From JBBRSD01 sp038245725 (GTDB taxonomy: Bacteria > Actinomycetota > Coriobacteriia > Anaerosomatales > JAAXUF01): 64,000 nt of DNA. Under the pieces are notes generated by a model that ran no database searches, had not been told where the DNA came from, and was given only the letters and a program-made list of their open reading frames with translations. Made by a program: the position numbers and the translations under genes. The DNA lies in assembly GCA_038245725.1 (NCBI GenBank), contig JBBRSD010000008.1, positions 1 to 64,000 of the forward strand, given 5' to 3'. Of this stretch, positions 1 through 7,108 are shown one piece after another. Positions within the stretch are counted from its first letter, which is position 1. The number at the start of each line of letters is the position of its first letter.

Positions 1-101
1 ACCGATTTCAGAAGCGCGGTATCATCGTGCACGCGGGTTTCCTTTCTCTCCGGGTCGTAGACAAACCAAGAGTAGAAGGAAACCCGCTCTCTATGCCTCA
101 C
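1..101 (-). CDS. Possible start of a gene that runs off the left edge (unrecognised)
   Basis: A reverse-strand frame opens with GTG at 101 and stays open to the window edge. It reads VRHRERVSFYSWFVYDPERK and continues with TRVHDDTALLKS. The amino-acid composition looks coding, but only about 33 residues are visible and I do not recognise the family. No clear ribosome binding site precedes the GTG. The frame also contains a perfect 12-bp inverted repeat (33-44/76-87), which could mean the DNA is structured rather than coding. Confidence 0.3.
   Translation of the reverse strand, partial: MRHRERVSFYSWFVYDPERKETRVHDDTALLKS
33..87. repeat. 12-bp perfect inverted repeat
   Basis: GCGGGTTTCCTT at 33-44 is repeated as its exact reverse complement at 76-87, with a 31-base loop. 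It lies between the end of the small operon at 177 and the left edge. There is no T-run, so a rho-independent terminator is not supported. Confidence 0.55.
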
Positions 102-176
102 TGCGGCTTCGGGGTCCCGCCCCCCAAAACCTTACGCGCTCACGACGCAGACGGTGCGCCCAGGGGCGATGTAAAT

Positions 177-653
177 CTACTTGCCGACCTTCTCGCCCAC
201 CCACGCCTTCACGTCGTCGGGCGAGAATCCGTACTTGTACTTGATGTCCTTCATCGGCTTGCCCATATCTGATTCCGGCACGCCCCACTTCTTCACGAAC
301 TCCTCCGCCGGAACGCCGGAGGCCTCCAGAAATCTCCTTCATCGACATGTAGCTTTGATCAGCGTCGCGTCGGATGCGTTGGTGCCGGCGCTGCTGCCGG
401 GCTCTTGCTGCTGGCTCACTGCCTCGCCGAGCGATGGCGTCGTCCATACGAGGAATCCCGCCTCAATGCTCAAGCCGATGACGGCGTTTAGGAGGGCGAC
501 GACGATTCCGGTACTCATCGCCGGTGTGATCGCGCTGCCACCGACCCGTTTGACCTCAAGAGCCCCTGCTGTGGCCGAGACCTCTATATTCATCCGGCAG
601 GCTTTGTCGCATTCAGTGGTGAACGTCGGGCCCCCAAAGTACGAAACCCCCAC
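177..653 (-). pseudogene. Small membrane protein with C-terminal MSMKEIS helix domain, two compensating frameshifts
   Basis: The reverse-strand frame from GTG 653 (or ATG 593) encodes one hydrophobic segment (MSTGIVVALLNAVIGLSIEA) and stops at 339. The next frame carries SYMSMKEIS, and the original frame resumes with EASGVPAEEFVKKWG and ends KAWVGEKVGK at 177. One lost base near 350 and one gained base near 330 explain this. The restored tail resembles the short helical domain found after membrane segments in some small redox-associated proteins of Clostridia and Actinomycetota (family resemblance only). It is the third gene of the operon read from the promoter at 1410-1439. Either a real decaying gene or local sequencing errors. 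Confidence 0.5.
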
Positions 654-708
654 CGTTGCAGGCGAGGGTCTCGGAGAGGTCGTGCTGTTTCGGGAGACGT
701 TTGAGCCG

Positions 709-1086
709 CTAGTGGCCCCTGCAGACGTGATTGCCGCCGAACGCCGGCAACGTGCCGGAAAGGTATGCCTCGGCTGCCGCTCTCGGCGTGGGCGACTGGT
801 CGTCGAACAGCGCCACCATCCCGTTTGCCTGCATCGCCGAAAGTGGTCCGCCTCCCATGCCGACGACGATTGCCGCGCCTACGCCCGCCTGGGCGAGCAG
901 GGTGACGGTCGCGCCACAGCCACCGTGGGAATGCGGCGGGTTCGCAATCACGTCGCCACCAGAGATCTGACCTTCGACGACATCGACGATTGTGAACGAA
1001 TCAGCGTGGCCGAAGTGCGCCGACCTGGCCGAATCCAATCCGCCCATGCCCTCGGTCGGAATAGCGAGCCTGATGCTTTCGCTCAT
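709..1086 (-). CDS. NifX/NifB-type dinitrogenase iron-molybdenum cofactor biosynthesis family protein
   Basis: A 125-residue protein of the NifX/NafY-like fold. It begins SESIRLAIPTEGMGGLDS and has the family's FGHADSFTIVDVVEG strand and the AAIVVGMGGGPLSAMQ helix. Free-standing members bind iron-sulfur or Fe-Mo cofactor clusters, but many occur in organisms without nitrogenase and their role is unknown. No nif structural genes are visible. An HSHGGCG stretch (about residues 52-58) could be a metal ligand. It lies 25 bases downstream of the DUF2892 gene in the same operon, which suggests a sulfur or metal-cluster role. The ATG at 1086 has AGGCAACTCAC upstream, giving a reasonable ribosome binding site. 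Confidence 0.75.
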   Translation of the reverse strand: MSESIRLAIPTEGMGGLDSARSAHFGHADSFTIVDVVEGQISGGDVIANPPHSHGGCGATVTLLAQAGVGAAIVVGMGGGPLSAMQANGMVALFDDQSPTPRAAAEAYLSGTLPAFGGNHVCRGH

Positions 1087-1111
1087 GTGAGTTGCCTCCG
1101 TGGTAGCTACG

Positions 1112-1315
1112 CTATGCCTTCTTGGCGGTGCTGAAGTTGCTGAAGATCTTGTAGAGCAGGCAGAACCCCACTGCGCCGGTGACCAGTGCGATGACGCCGA
1201 GAACGTCGAGCACGATGCCCAGAGTCCCCCTCACGACGAACACTCCTAGGGCGAGTAGCGCGATACCGAGAGCCGCGCGGATGATTCGGTCGACAGGACC
1301 TTCGTTCACTTTCAT
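1112..1315 (-). CDS. DUF2892 (YgaP-like) small inner-membrane protein
   Basis: A 67-residue protein beginning MKVNEGPVDRIIRAALGIA, with two membrane segments (about residues 11-30 and 36-56) and a basic tail. This is the DUF2892 pattern. In YgaP-type proteins the same membrane pair is fused to a rhodanese, and stand-alone copies are common in persulfide-response operons. The ATG at 1315 is preceded by AAAGGGAGG, a strong ribosome binding site; the frame stays open further upstream but lacks a comparable site. It is the first gene after the promoter at 1410-1439, whose spacer holds an ATACCC/GGGTAT palindrome, so thiol- or persulfide-dependent control is likely. Confidence 0.8.
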   Translation of the reverse strand: MKVNEGPVDRIIRAALGIALLALGVFVVRGTLGIVLDVLGVIALVTGAVGFCLLYKIFSNFSTAKKA

Positions 1316-1409
1316 CTCAGGCCTCCCTTTCACGTTCGGACACCGCGGCCTCTTGCTGGCAACGTTCGCGATCTGAGCATGACTTCTTGGCACTGCCTCG
1401 TGAAACACG

Positions 1410-1439
1410 AGTATACCCCTATGGGTATTGCTGAGTCAC
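1410..1439 (-). promoter_or_regulatory. Promoter with CsoR/CstR-like operator between -35 and -10
   Basis: On the reverse strand GTGACT (1439-1434) and TATACT (1415-1410) are 18 bases apart and match the -35 and -10 hexamers. The spacer contains ATACCCATAGGGGTAT (1428-1413), an ATACCC/GGGTAT palindrome of the type bound by CsoR/CstR-family repressors. A start near 1403 would give a leader of about 88 bases before the ATG at 1315. The site overlaps the stop codon of the histidine kinase gene. No CsoR/CstR gene is in the window. Confidence 0.6.
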
Positions 1440-2545
1440 GCGAGCGGCAGACGGAATCCTACGATCGCGCCCCCACCCGCCGCGGCGTCGGCGAACACGG
1501 CTCCCCCATGGTCCTCGACGATGCGGCGGGAGATGGCAAGACCCAGACCTGCACCCCCGGTGCGTGCCGACCGGGCCCTGTCGGCGCGATAGAAACGCTC
1601 GAATACGTGCGGCAGATCTTGCGGCGAAATGCCGGCACCCGTGTCATGCACGGCCACCTCGACCTGTTCGCCATCGATCGTTTGAATCACGACAGAGACG
1701 TCGCCCTGCGCCGTGTACTTGAGCGCATTGCCGAGCAGGTTCCGCATCACTTCTGAGAGTCTTCGCTGGTCGCCGATGATGATGGCCTCGCTCGTCAGAC
1801 CCTGCGACGTCACGCGGACTCCATCCGCCGCGATCCTTGCCGCCCTCTCGGCTTCACGTCGCGCGAGCTCGGCGAGGTCGATCGGCTCCATCTCGTAGTT
1901 CAGACGCCCTGCTTCAGCCGAGGAGAGCTCCTGCAAGTCGTCGACGAGGGACGAAAGATGCTGAAGTTCCTCGACGAGCGAGTCGAGGACGGGAGGCTCC
2001 GCAGCCATAATACCCTCGGCCATTCCCTCCGCTTGAATGCGAAGCACGGCGATTGGATTGCGAAGCTCGTGCGCGACGTCCGCGACGAGCCGCCGCCTGA
2101 GCATCTCCGCTTCTTCGAGTGAATCCGCCATGTGGTTGAATGCATCACCGAGCGCAGCCACCTCGGCGGGACCGGAGGCGTTGACCCGGTGCGAGAGGTC
2201 ACCGGCCGCCAAGTCCTTGGCCGCATCCTCAAGACGCAGAATGGGTCTAGTAAGGTATCGAGCGACTAGAAAGGCTACGACCCCGGCGGCCACGACCGCT
2301 AGGGCGGCACCCAGATATACGCTCCGGTCGACGCCCGCGACGAACGTCTGCTCGGCGGCTCCGAGCATCACGCGCCCCATGTGTGGCCTCGCCGCTCCAC
2401 CCATGGGAGTGGGAAGCGAGGCCAAGTACGAGTCGAATGCCTTCGACAGAGCGTCCCGAGCAATCAGGCCGACCCCCGCCACCGCCCCGACGGCGACCAG
2501 CATGATTGACAGGAAGACCTGGAACGCCAGAGAGAACCGTCTCAC
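1436..2545 (-). CDS. Sensor histidine kinase (HAMP, HisKA, HATPase)
   Basis: A 369-residue membrane kinase. TM1 is about residues 8-28 and TM2 about 76-96, with a short external loop rich in Met, Pro and His between them. A HAMP linker follows (about 97-148). The phosphoacceptor is in DVAHELRNPIAVLR with His at about 159. The ATPase domain shows the N box NLLGNALKYT, DTGAGISPQDLPHVFERF and the G2 loop GGAGLGLAISRR. It starts with GTG, overlapping the regulator's TGA by four bases (GTGA), so the two are translationally coupled. The external sensor region of about 45 residues is too short to reveal a ligand. Confidence 0.9.
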   Translation of the reverse strand: MRRFSLAFQVFLSIMLVAVGAVAGVGLIARDALSKAFDSYLASLPTPMGGAARPHMGRVMLGAAEQTFVAGVDRSVYLGAALAVVAAGVVAFLVARYLTRPILRLEDAAKDLAAGDLSHRVNASGPAEVAALGDAFNHMADSLEEAEMLRRRLVADVAHELRNPIAVLRIQAEGMAEGIMAAEPPVLDSLVEELQHLSSLVDDLQELSSAEAGRLNYEMEPIDLAELARREAERAARIAADGVRVTSQGLTSEAIIIGDQRRLSEVMRNLLGNALKYTAQGDVSVVIQTIDGEQVEVAVHDTGAGISPQDLPHVFERFYRADRARSARTGGAGLGLAISRRIVEDHGGAVFADAAAGGGAIVGFRLPLA

Positions 2546-3222
2546 TCGTCCGCCTCCAGCTTGTAGCCGACCCCGATGACAGTCCTGAGATAGAGTGGCC
2601 TGCGTGGATCATCACCGATCTTGCGACGGATATTCTTGATGTGCGCATCAACGGTGCGCTCGTAGCCATCGAATGCATCACCTGAAGTCGCCTCTAGCAG
2701 CTTCAAGCGGGAATAGACCCGTCCAGGATGCGCTGCCATCACCGCAACGATATCGAACTCGGACCGCGTGAGCTCTACGGTGCGGTCCCCGATGCGCACT
2801 TGGCGCCGCTCCCGGTCGATTACCAGGTCCCCGACGCGGAGCTCCGTGATACCCCCACCCTGCCTCTCACACCTCCGGAGCACTGCCTTCACGCGGGCGA
2901 TGACCTCTCTCGGGCTGAAGGGTTTTGTGATGTAGTCATCCGCACCCAGCTCAAGACCCACGAGCCGGTCGATTTCATCTGACCGAGCGGTGACGAGGAT
3001 GACAGGGATGCCGTCGGCCTGGAATCGTCGGGTGAGTTCCAGGCCGTCGATGCCCGGTAACATGACATCCACAAGCGCCAGATCCGGCCGATGACGGATA
3101 GCTGCGGCAAGAGCGCTTGGGCCGTCGAGGGCCGTGACCGGGACGAATCCCTCGGCGGTCAGATATTGCGCCAGACCCGAGACTATCTTCTCGTTGTCGT
3201 CGACAACCAGTATGGTCGGCAT
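2542..3222 (-). CDS. OmpR/PhoB-family response regulator
   Basis: A 226-residue regulator beginning MPTILVVDDNEKIV. The receiver domain has the acidic pair DD at 8-9, the phosphorylation site Asp52 in ALVDVMLPG, and the conserved Lys in YITKPFSPRE. The winged-helix output domain (about 130-226) ends with VDAHIKNIRRKIGDDPRR and LRTVIGVGYKLE, typical of OmpR/PhoB. The ATG at 3222 was chosen because it begins the receiver fold exactly and has GGAG nine bases upstream. It is coupled to the kinase gene. A strong hairpin at 3279-3307 separates it from the upstream secreted-protein gene. Confidence 0.92.
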   Translation of the reverse strand: MPTILVVDDNEKIVSGLAQYLTAEGFVPVTALDGPSALAAAIRHRPDLALVDVMLPGIDGLELTRRFQADGIPVILVTARSDEIDRLVGLELGADDYITKPFSPREVIARVKAVLRRCERQGGGITELRVGDLVIDRERRQVRIGDRTVELTRSEFDIVAVMAAHPGRVYSRLKLLEATSGDAFDGYERTVDAHIKNIRRKIGDDPRRPLYLRTVIGVGYKLEADE

Positions 3223-3278
3223 CAGTCGGCTCCGTTCATTGGCTTCCTTCTCATCGTAGCGCGATGAGGCAACGCATT

Positions 3279-3307
3279 GGGGACGGACGCAAGTTGCGCC
3301 CGTCCCC
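3279..3307 (-). terminator. GC-rich hairpin between secreted-protein gene and regulator gene
   Basis: GGGGACGG (3279-3286) pairs with CCGTCCCC (3300-3307). After one A/C mismatch the stem continues with CGC/GCG. It lies 24 bases past the stop of the reverse-strand gene at 3332. No clear U-run follows, so it may attenuate readthrough into the two-component operon rather than terminate fully. Confidence 0.5.
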
Positions 3308-3331
3308 GCAGACGACGGCAACTGGGCCGTC

Positions 3332-3853
3332 CTACTGGTTGGCTCCGCAAGACCCGCCGCATCCGGCACCTCGACCTGCGCCGCCACCAGCACCGCGCCC
3401 TATGCCACCTCCGACGCAAGCAGCCGGGTCAGTGACCCGCTGCGTTAGTCGGGTCTTCATCGTCGCGAGCGCCGCGTCGGCCTGCGCCTGAGTGATGGTG
3501 CCCGCCTTCACCTGACCGGCGAGAACCGATTGGCGAACGCTGAGAGCCTCGTCGACCACCTTGGCGGCGCTCACGTTCGTGCCGGCCGCAATCTGGGTGA
3601 AGGTCTTACCGGATGCCCGCGCGGCCTGGACCTGCGCGGTCGTTTGCCCGGTCAGCTTGGCGACGACGTCGACGAGCCTTCCCCCGGCACTTCTCATCGA
3701 GTTGCCAAGCCCGAGACCACAGCTCGCAATCACTTGGGCCGGGGTCGTCGATGCCGTCGCATTCGCGGCGAAACCGGATGCGACGCTGCCGAGCACGAGA
3801 CCGGCGACGAGTCCGCCGGCGACGAATGCCAGCACACGCTTCGTATCGAACAT
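3332..3853 (-). CDS. Small secreted protein with Gly/Cys-rich tail (DUF2680-like helical repeat)
   Basis: A 173-residue protein with a signal peptide (MFDTKRVLAFVAGGLVAGLV...GFAANA). A helical region follows: KLTGQTTAQVQAARASGKTF, then SVRQSVLAGQVKAGTITQAQ. This repeated 'aqvqaaRaaGKt...' pattern resembles DUF2680-type exported proteins. The last 25 residues are GGGIGRGAGGGAGRGAGCGG plus SCGANQ and contain two of the protein's four cysteines. The ATG at 3853 follows GAAGGAGATACGAC. It lies upstream of, and codirectional with, the two-component genes, so it may be a sensor partner or target. The Cys/Gly tail might bind metal, but that is a guess. Confidence 0.7.
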   Translation of the reverse strand: MFDTKRVLAFVAGGLVAGLVLGSVASGFAANATASTTPAQVIASCGLGLGNSMRSAGGRLVDVVAKLTGQTTAQVQAARASGKTFTQIAAGTNVSAAKVVDEALSVRQSVLAGQVKAGTITQAQADAALATMKTRLTQRVTDPAACVGGGIGRGAGGGAGRGAGCGGSCGANQ

Positions 3854-3890
3854 GTCGTATCTCCTTCTGTCGCTGTTCCAGTTGACACCG

Positions 3891-4344
3891 TCAGATTGGG
3901 CCGACAATGTGAATTCGGCATGAGCGCCGGGAGCGCATGCGGTGAACGGTTGCCCGGCCGGACGCCTGGTGGAGAATCCGGTTGAACAGACAGCCGATCA
4001 TCATGATGCCGACGGCGTTGACGCCGAAGTTGACCGCGCTGAGCTTGGGCTTGAGCACCTTGCACGGGATGATCTCCTCGAGGAGCGACAGGGCGACGAC
4101 CGCCATCACGAAGGCGGGCGCGCTGCCAATCCGCCACGCCGTTCTGCGTCAGCACTCCGATGAGCGGCACGACGCCTTCAGCGTTGCTGCAAAGCAGCAC
4201 GCCGACGAGCACGGCAAACGGCACAGCGAGCGAATTGCCGGCGCCAGCGTACTTCGCCAGGAAGTGATCAGGGATGCAGCCCTCGGCAGTTGCAGCGAGT
4301 AGAACGGTCTTGGGCAATGTCGATGATCGCCGGCCCGCGCCCAC
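3891..4344 (-). pseudogene. Remnant of an amino-acid-permease-like membrane protein
   Basis: Upstream part: LPKTVLLAATAEGCIPDHFL, then the membrane stretch NSLAVPFAVLVGVLLCSNAE and VVPLIGVLTQNGV. After a frameshift near 4120 the other frame continues with VMAVVALSLLEEIIPCKVLK and VGIMMIGCLFNRILHQASG. Together they look like the C-terminal half of an APC-type permease. There is no start; the N-terminal half is missing where the AbiEi gene ends at 4387. This suggests that arrival of the AbiEi-bearing DNA truncated the permease gene. Confidence 0.55.
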
Positions 4345-4386
4345 CGCGCCGTCCCTGATAGTGCCTGACCAGATAGCCCTCGGTGA

Positions 4387-5178
4387 TCACTCGCCTCCTA
4401 CCTCCAAGCCGGTCGAGTCGACGACTTCGAAGCGGGCATCGTAGCGCCCCGGCATCCCACGCCTGCCCAAGTAGAACGGTCCAGCGCCGGGCGGGGCAAA
4501 TGCAAGCAGGTTCATCGCCGCTTCGCGGTTCCCGCCTCGGTCGAGGAGATAGGACGCCCGCGCCCAAGCCGCACGACACTGACCGGCGAGCTCGGCGGCG
4601 ATCGAGTCGATGTTGACGTTCCTCGCCACCTGCCCCATCCACTCGCCGACGTTGGGCCAGTCACGGTATCCGCCCGGTTTGGCGGCCATGAACGCCAGAA
4701 GTGTCGCGACCGCCCACACGGGCAGACCATCCTTCACGACAGGCTCGGTCCGCGAAGCCCAGTGGACGACCCTGAAGTCTCCAAGAGCCTTCGGCAGCCG
4801 GGAGCCTTTCCGCGCTCCTATCACCTCTTCGTCCGGACGCCTGCTGGCGAGTCCGAGGAGATAGGCCGCTGACTCTGCGGCCACGGCGAGTCCGCTACGC
4901 CCATCTCTCGCGAGAGTGGCACGGAACTCGATCATCGGATCGCCCGAGCTGAACGCTCCCGCACGAGCCGCAGGTGCGAATTCCCACGCGCCCTTTGTCT
5001 TCAGGTCGAGCAGCCAGCCAGCCTCTCGAAGCCGCCGAACCACCACTTCGACGGGCCAATCCAGTCCCACCGAAGTCGCGTAGGACTCCAATTCGATCTT
5101 GGTCACGACGCGCGGCCGCTCGAGCTCAAGCTCTTGCAGCAGCGGGGCCAGCGTCCTTGTTACGTCTCTCGCTGTCAT
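4387..5178 (-). CDS. AbiEi-type antitoxin/regulator without a neighbouring toxin
   Basis: A 263-residue protein related to type IV AbiEi antitoxins. The N-terminal half (PRVVTKIELESYATSVGLDW, VRRLREAGWLLDLKTKGAWE) is a winged helix; the rest (ESAAYLLGLASRRP, LPKALGDFRVVHW, VVKDGLPVWAVATLLAFMAA) matches the AbiEi C-terminal region. The ATG at 5178 is preferred because AGGTG stands six bases before it; a GTG lies three codons upstream. No AbiEii nucleotidyltransferase follows: the next DNA is a permease remnant. Upstream are several TTGTCA/TGACAA copies (5204-5295), probably autoregulatory. It lies 327 bases from tRNA-Val, beside terminal sequences like those of the tRNA-Glu cassettes. Confidence 0.7.
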   Translation of the reverse strand: MTARDVTRTLAPLLQELELERPRVVTKIELESYATSVGLDWPVEVVVRRLREAGWLLDLKTKGAWEFAPAARAGAFSSGDPMIEFRATLARDGRSGLAVAAESAAYLLGLASRRPDEEVIGARKGSRLPKALGDFRVVHWASRTEPVVKDGLPVWAVATLLAFMAAKPGGYRDWPNVGEWMGQVARNVNIDSIAAELAGQCRAAWARASYLLDRGGNREAAMNLLAFAPPGAGPFYLGRRGMPGRYDARFEVVDSTGLEVGGE

Positions 5179-5203
5179 TTCGAGCACCTATCGTGTCGCC
5201 AGA

Positions 5204-5295
5204 TGACAAGTTGAACGTACATCGGGACAATGCAGTTGTCAATTCATACATCTATCGCGTCGGATAGTGGCATGTTGTATGTCAATTCTGACAAT
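5204..5295. promoter_or_regulatory. Operator-like TGACAA/TTGTCA repeats upstream of the AbiEi gene
   Basis: TGACAA occurs at 5204-5209, TTGTCA at 5236-5241, and TGTCAATTCTGACAAT at 5280-5295 forms an interrupted palindrome. GTCAATTC is repeated at 5238-5245 and 5281-5288. The reverse strand has TTGACA at 5242-5237 with a weak -10 (TACGTT) 17 bases on. AbiEi proteins are known to bind inverted repeats in their own promoters, so this is a plausible autoregulatory region. Confidence 0.5.
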
Positions 5296-5421
5296 CTCGA
5301 TGACCTCTTCTGCGGAGACGCGAATCAGAAGAACTCAAACCATCACCCGATTTGCATTTCCGCAGCTCAGACGGTTGCGACCGAATCGTGATCGGCCCGA
5401 AACAGGTCCATGTGAAATCGC

Positions 5422-5445
5422 GTTGCTACATTCGTTGCTACATTC
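5422..5445. repeat. 12-bp direct repeat of an element end next to tRNA-Val
   Basis: GTTGCTACATTC occurs twice in tandem. Its complement GAATGTAGCAAC matches the 12-mers of the tRNA-Glu cassettes (AAATCGGGCAAC) at 8 of 12 positions. It is followed at 5484 by GCCTCTGACCTGCGG, which also precedes every tRNA-Glu core copy. So 5422-5504 is probably the end of a related element integrated at tRNA-Val. The rest of 5296-5421 shows no gene. Confidence 0.6.
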
Positions 5446-5504
5446 AGGCGTTCGGCACAACGCTTGGCGACCGCCAGATTATGCCTCTGACCTGCGGTTT
5501 TGCG

Positions 5505-5579
5505 TGGTGGGCGATGAGGGATTCGAACCCCCGACCTCTTCCGTGTAAAGGAAGCACTCTCCCGCTGAGTTAATCGCCC
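5505..5579 (-). tRNA. tRNA-Val (TAC)
   Basis: On the reverse strand the acceptor stem GGGCGAT/ATCGCCC, the D arm CTCAGCGGGAGAG, an anticodon stem CTTCC/GGAAG with loop TTTACAC (anticodon TAC) and the T arm GGGGGTTCGAATCCC fold into a normal cloverleaf. CCA is encoded at 5507-5505. Its 3' end abuts element-end sequence. Confidence 0.95.
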
Positions 5580-5590
5580 GTGATACGCGC

Positions 5591-5667
5591 TGGTGCCCCC
5601 AAGAGAATTCGAATCTCTGTTTCCAACCCGAGAAGGCTGGCGTCCTTGGCCGCTAGACGATGGGGGC
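5591..5667 (-). tRNA. tRNA-Glu variant with an eight-base anticodon loop (likely CTC)
   Basis: The reverse strand gives acceptor GCCCCCA/TGGGGGC, D arm CGTCTAGCGGCCAAGGACG and T arm AGAGATTCGAATTCTCT with encoded CCA, all typical of tRNA-Glu. The anticodon arm reads CCAGC-CTTCTCGG-GTTGG: the five-pair stem closes only around eight bases instead of seven. Removing one T gives CTCTCGG with anticodon CTC. Either a real variant tRNA or a one-base assembly error; the second tRNA-Glu at 47151 is normal. Confidence 0.75.
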
Positions 5668-5751
5668 GTTGCACAGGATACCAGTTCACACGAAGCCGGG
5701 CGCATCGAGCTGTCAGCGCAATGCCCGTTCTCGAGTGGGTGCGGCCCGCGA

Positions 5752-6819
5752 CTACGGCCGGATGTAGACCGGGTTTCCGATGTGGACACGACCGAAGAGG
5801 TCCAGAACAGCGCTGGGCATCATTCGCATGCAGCCGTGGCTGGCGTGAGTCCCGATGCTGCCGTACTCCCCTGGTGGAACACCGTGCATGAACACGCCGG
5901 GGTAGTCGATGCCGATCTTCGTCGAACCCATCGGGTTGCCGGGGCCGCCGGGAATCATCGGGGGCATGCTTGCCGCCCACGCAGAACCGGGGTTGATCCA
6001 GGGGGCAAAGCGCTGTTTATTGTTGATCTTGAAGTCACCAGTCGGCGTGGGGAAGGCTGGCCGGCCAGGTGCGCAGCTATAGCTCTTGACGAGCTTATCG
6101 CCCTTGTAAAGGCGGATGCGGCACTGGGACAGCGACACGATGATGGCGGTCTTGAAGCTGGACTGCAGCACCTTCGGCTTGACGGGTACGACCGCGAGCG
6201 TAACGCTGCGGTCCGCACTCGAGAGCGCCGCCTCGGCGCTGAGTGCGCTGACGATCGTCCGCGTGGAGATGGTCTTAAGTACCTTGGCGCCGTAGACCGC
6301 TGGCGTGATCTTGAACTTGTACTTGTGCTTCACGATGGTCCGGCTAGAGTCGATCGACGGACGGTTCACCGTGACAGCTGTCTGCGCGACCCATTGAGCC
6401 ACCGCGCTGGAGTCGATCGCGTACTTCGGCTTCACGTCGTTTGGCAGCGGAACGCCGCGCAGCTCGCTGTTGAGGCGACTTGCGAAGGTCGCCGAACGAC
6501 GAGTGGAATACGCTTCGTTGAGCATCGATTCCACGTCGATCGAGACGACGCCCTTGGGATCGAACGTCCAGGTCTTCTTGTCGCCAGTGACGGTAACCGG
6601 CCGCAGCATGGGCGTCGAAACGGCATTCTCCATCGCATCGCGCGCCTGCGTTTCGGTCATGCCGCTGAGATCGCGGCTCACGAGCGTAACGCCCTTGGGG
6701 ACCAACCCGCGTACCTTGTAGTCGTTCACCGCCGCCCACGCCAGCGTGGCGGACAGCGTGAGCATCAGCGTGGCGCCGAGCACAAGGAAGATTCGACTGG
6801 TGAGGCTACGCGCCTTCAT
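5752..6819 (-). CDS. Exported L,D-transpeptidase (YkuD domain)
   Basis: A 355-residue protein with an N-terminal signal or anchor segment (RIFLVLGATLMLTLSATLAW). The middle (about 45-200) resembles the VanW/PG_binding_4 type domain: GLVPKGVTLVSRDLSGMTE. The C-terminal YkuD domain (about 225-355) has IIVSLSQCRIRLYKGDKLVK, TPTGDFKINNK and the catalytic motif GTHASHGCMRM with the nucleophile Cys near residue 330. Such enzymes make 3-3 cross-links in peptidoglycan or attach proteins to it, outside the membrane. The ATG at 6819 follows AAGGGGTCTTA. It is divergent from the GH144-like gene. Confidence 0.9.
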   Translation of the reverse strand: MKARSLTSRIFLVLGATLMLTLSATLAWAAVNDYKVRGLVPKGVTLVSRDLSGMTETQARDAMENAVSTPMLRPVTVTGDKKTWTFDPKGVVSIDVESMLNEAYSTRRSATFASRLNSELRGVPLPNDVKPKYAIDSSAVAQWVAQTAVTVNRPSIDSSRTIVKHKYKFKITPAVYGAKVLKTISTRTIVSALSAEAALSSADRSVTLAVVPVKPKVLQSSFKTAIIVSLSQCRIRLYKGDKLVKSYSCAPGRPAFPTPTGDFKINNKQRFAPWINPGSAWAASMPPMIPGGPGNPMGSTKIGIDYPGVFMHGVPPGEYGSIGTHASHGCMRMMPSAVLDLFGRVHIGNPVYIRP

Positions 6820-7108
6820 TAAGACCCCTTCGACTTGACGAGCATCCACGCTTTGATGACTCATGACTATACACTGCGTGCGACTCTTCGCAGGCCGTCG
6901 TAAGGAACGCGTGAACTCGCGCGGCCGCCTCGACCAAGTGCACTCGCGGCTGACACCACATCGAGCGAGAAGCGTGCCGCGACAACCCGGAGGGGCACCT
7001 GGAGCTACCCTCGCGGCACTCCAGACTCCTTTCGGCGGGTACGAACCCCTCAGCCGGGGGTCACACGTCGCGCATGAGGAATCCCTGCATGAGCCGAGGA
7101 GGTGCCGG

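Noticed and set aside
709..1086. Nitrogen fixation cluster
   Set aside because: No nifHDK, nifB or nifEN nearby; the NifX-like fold is common in non-fixing organisms.
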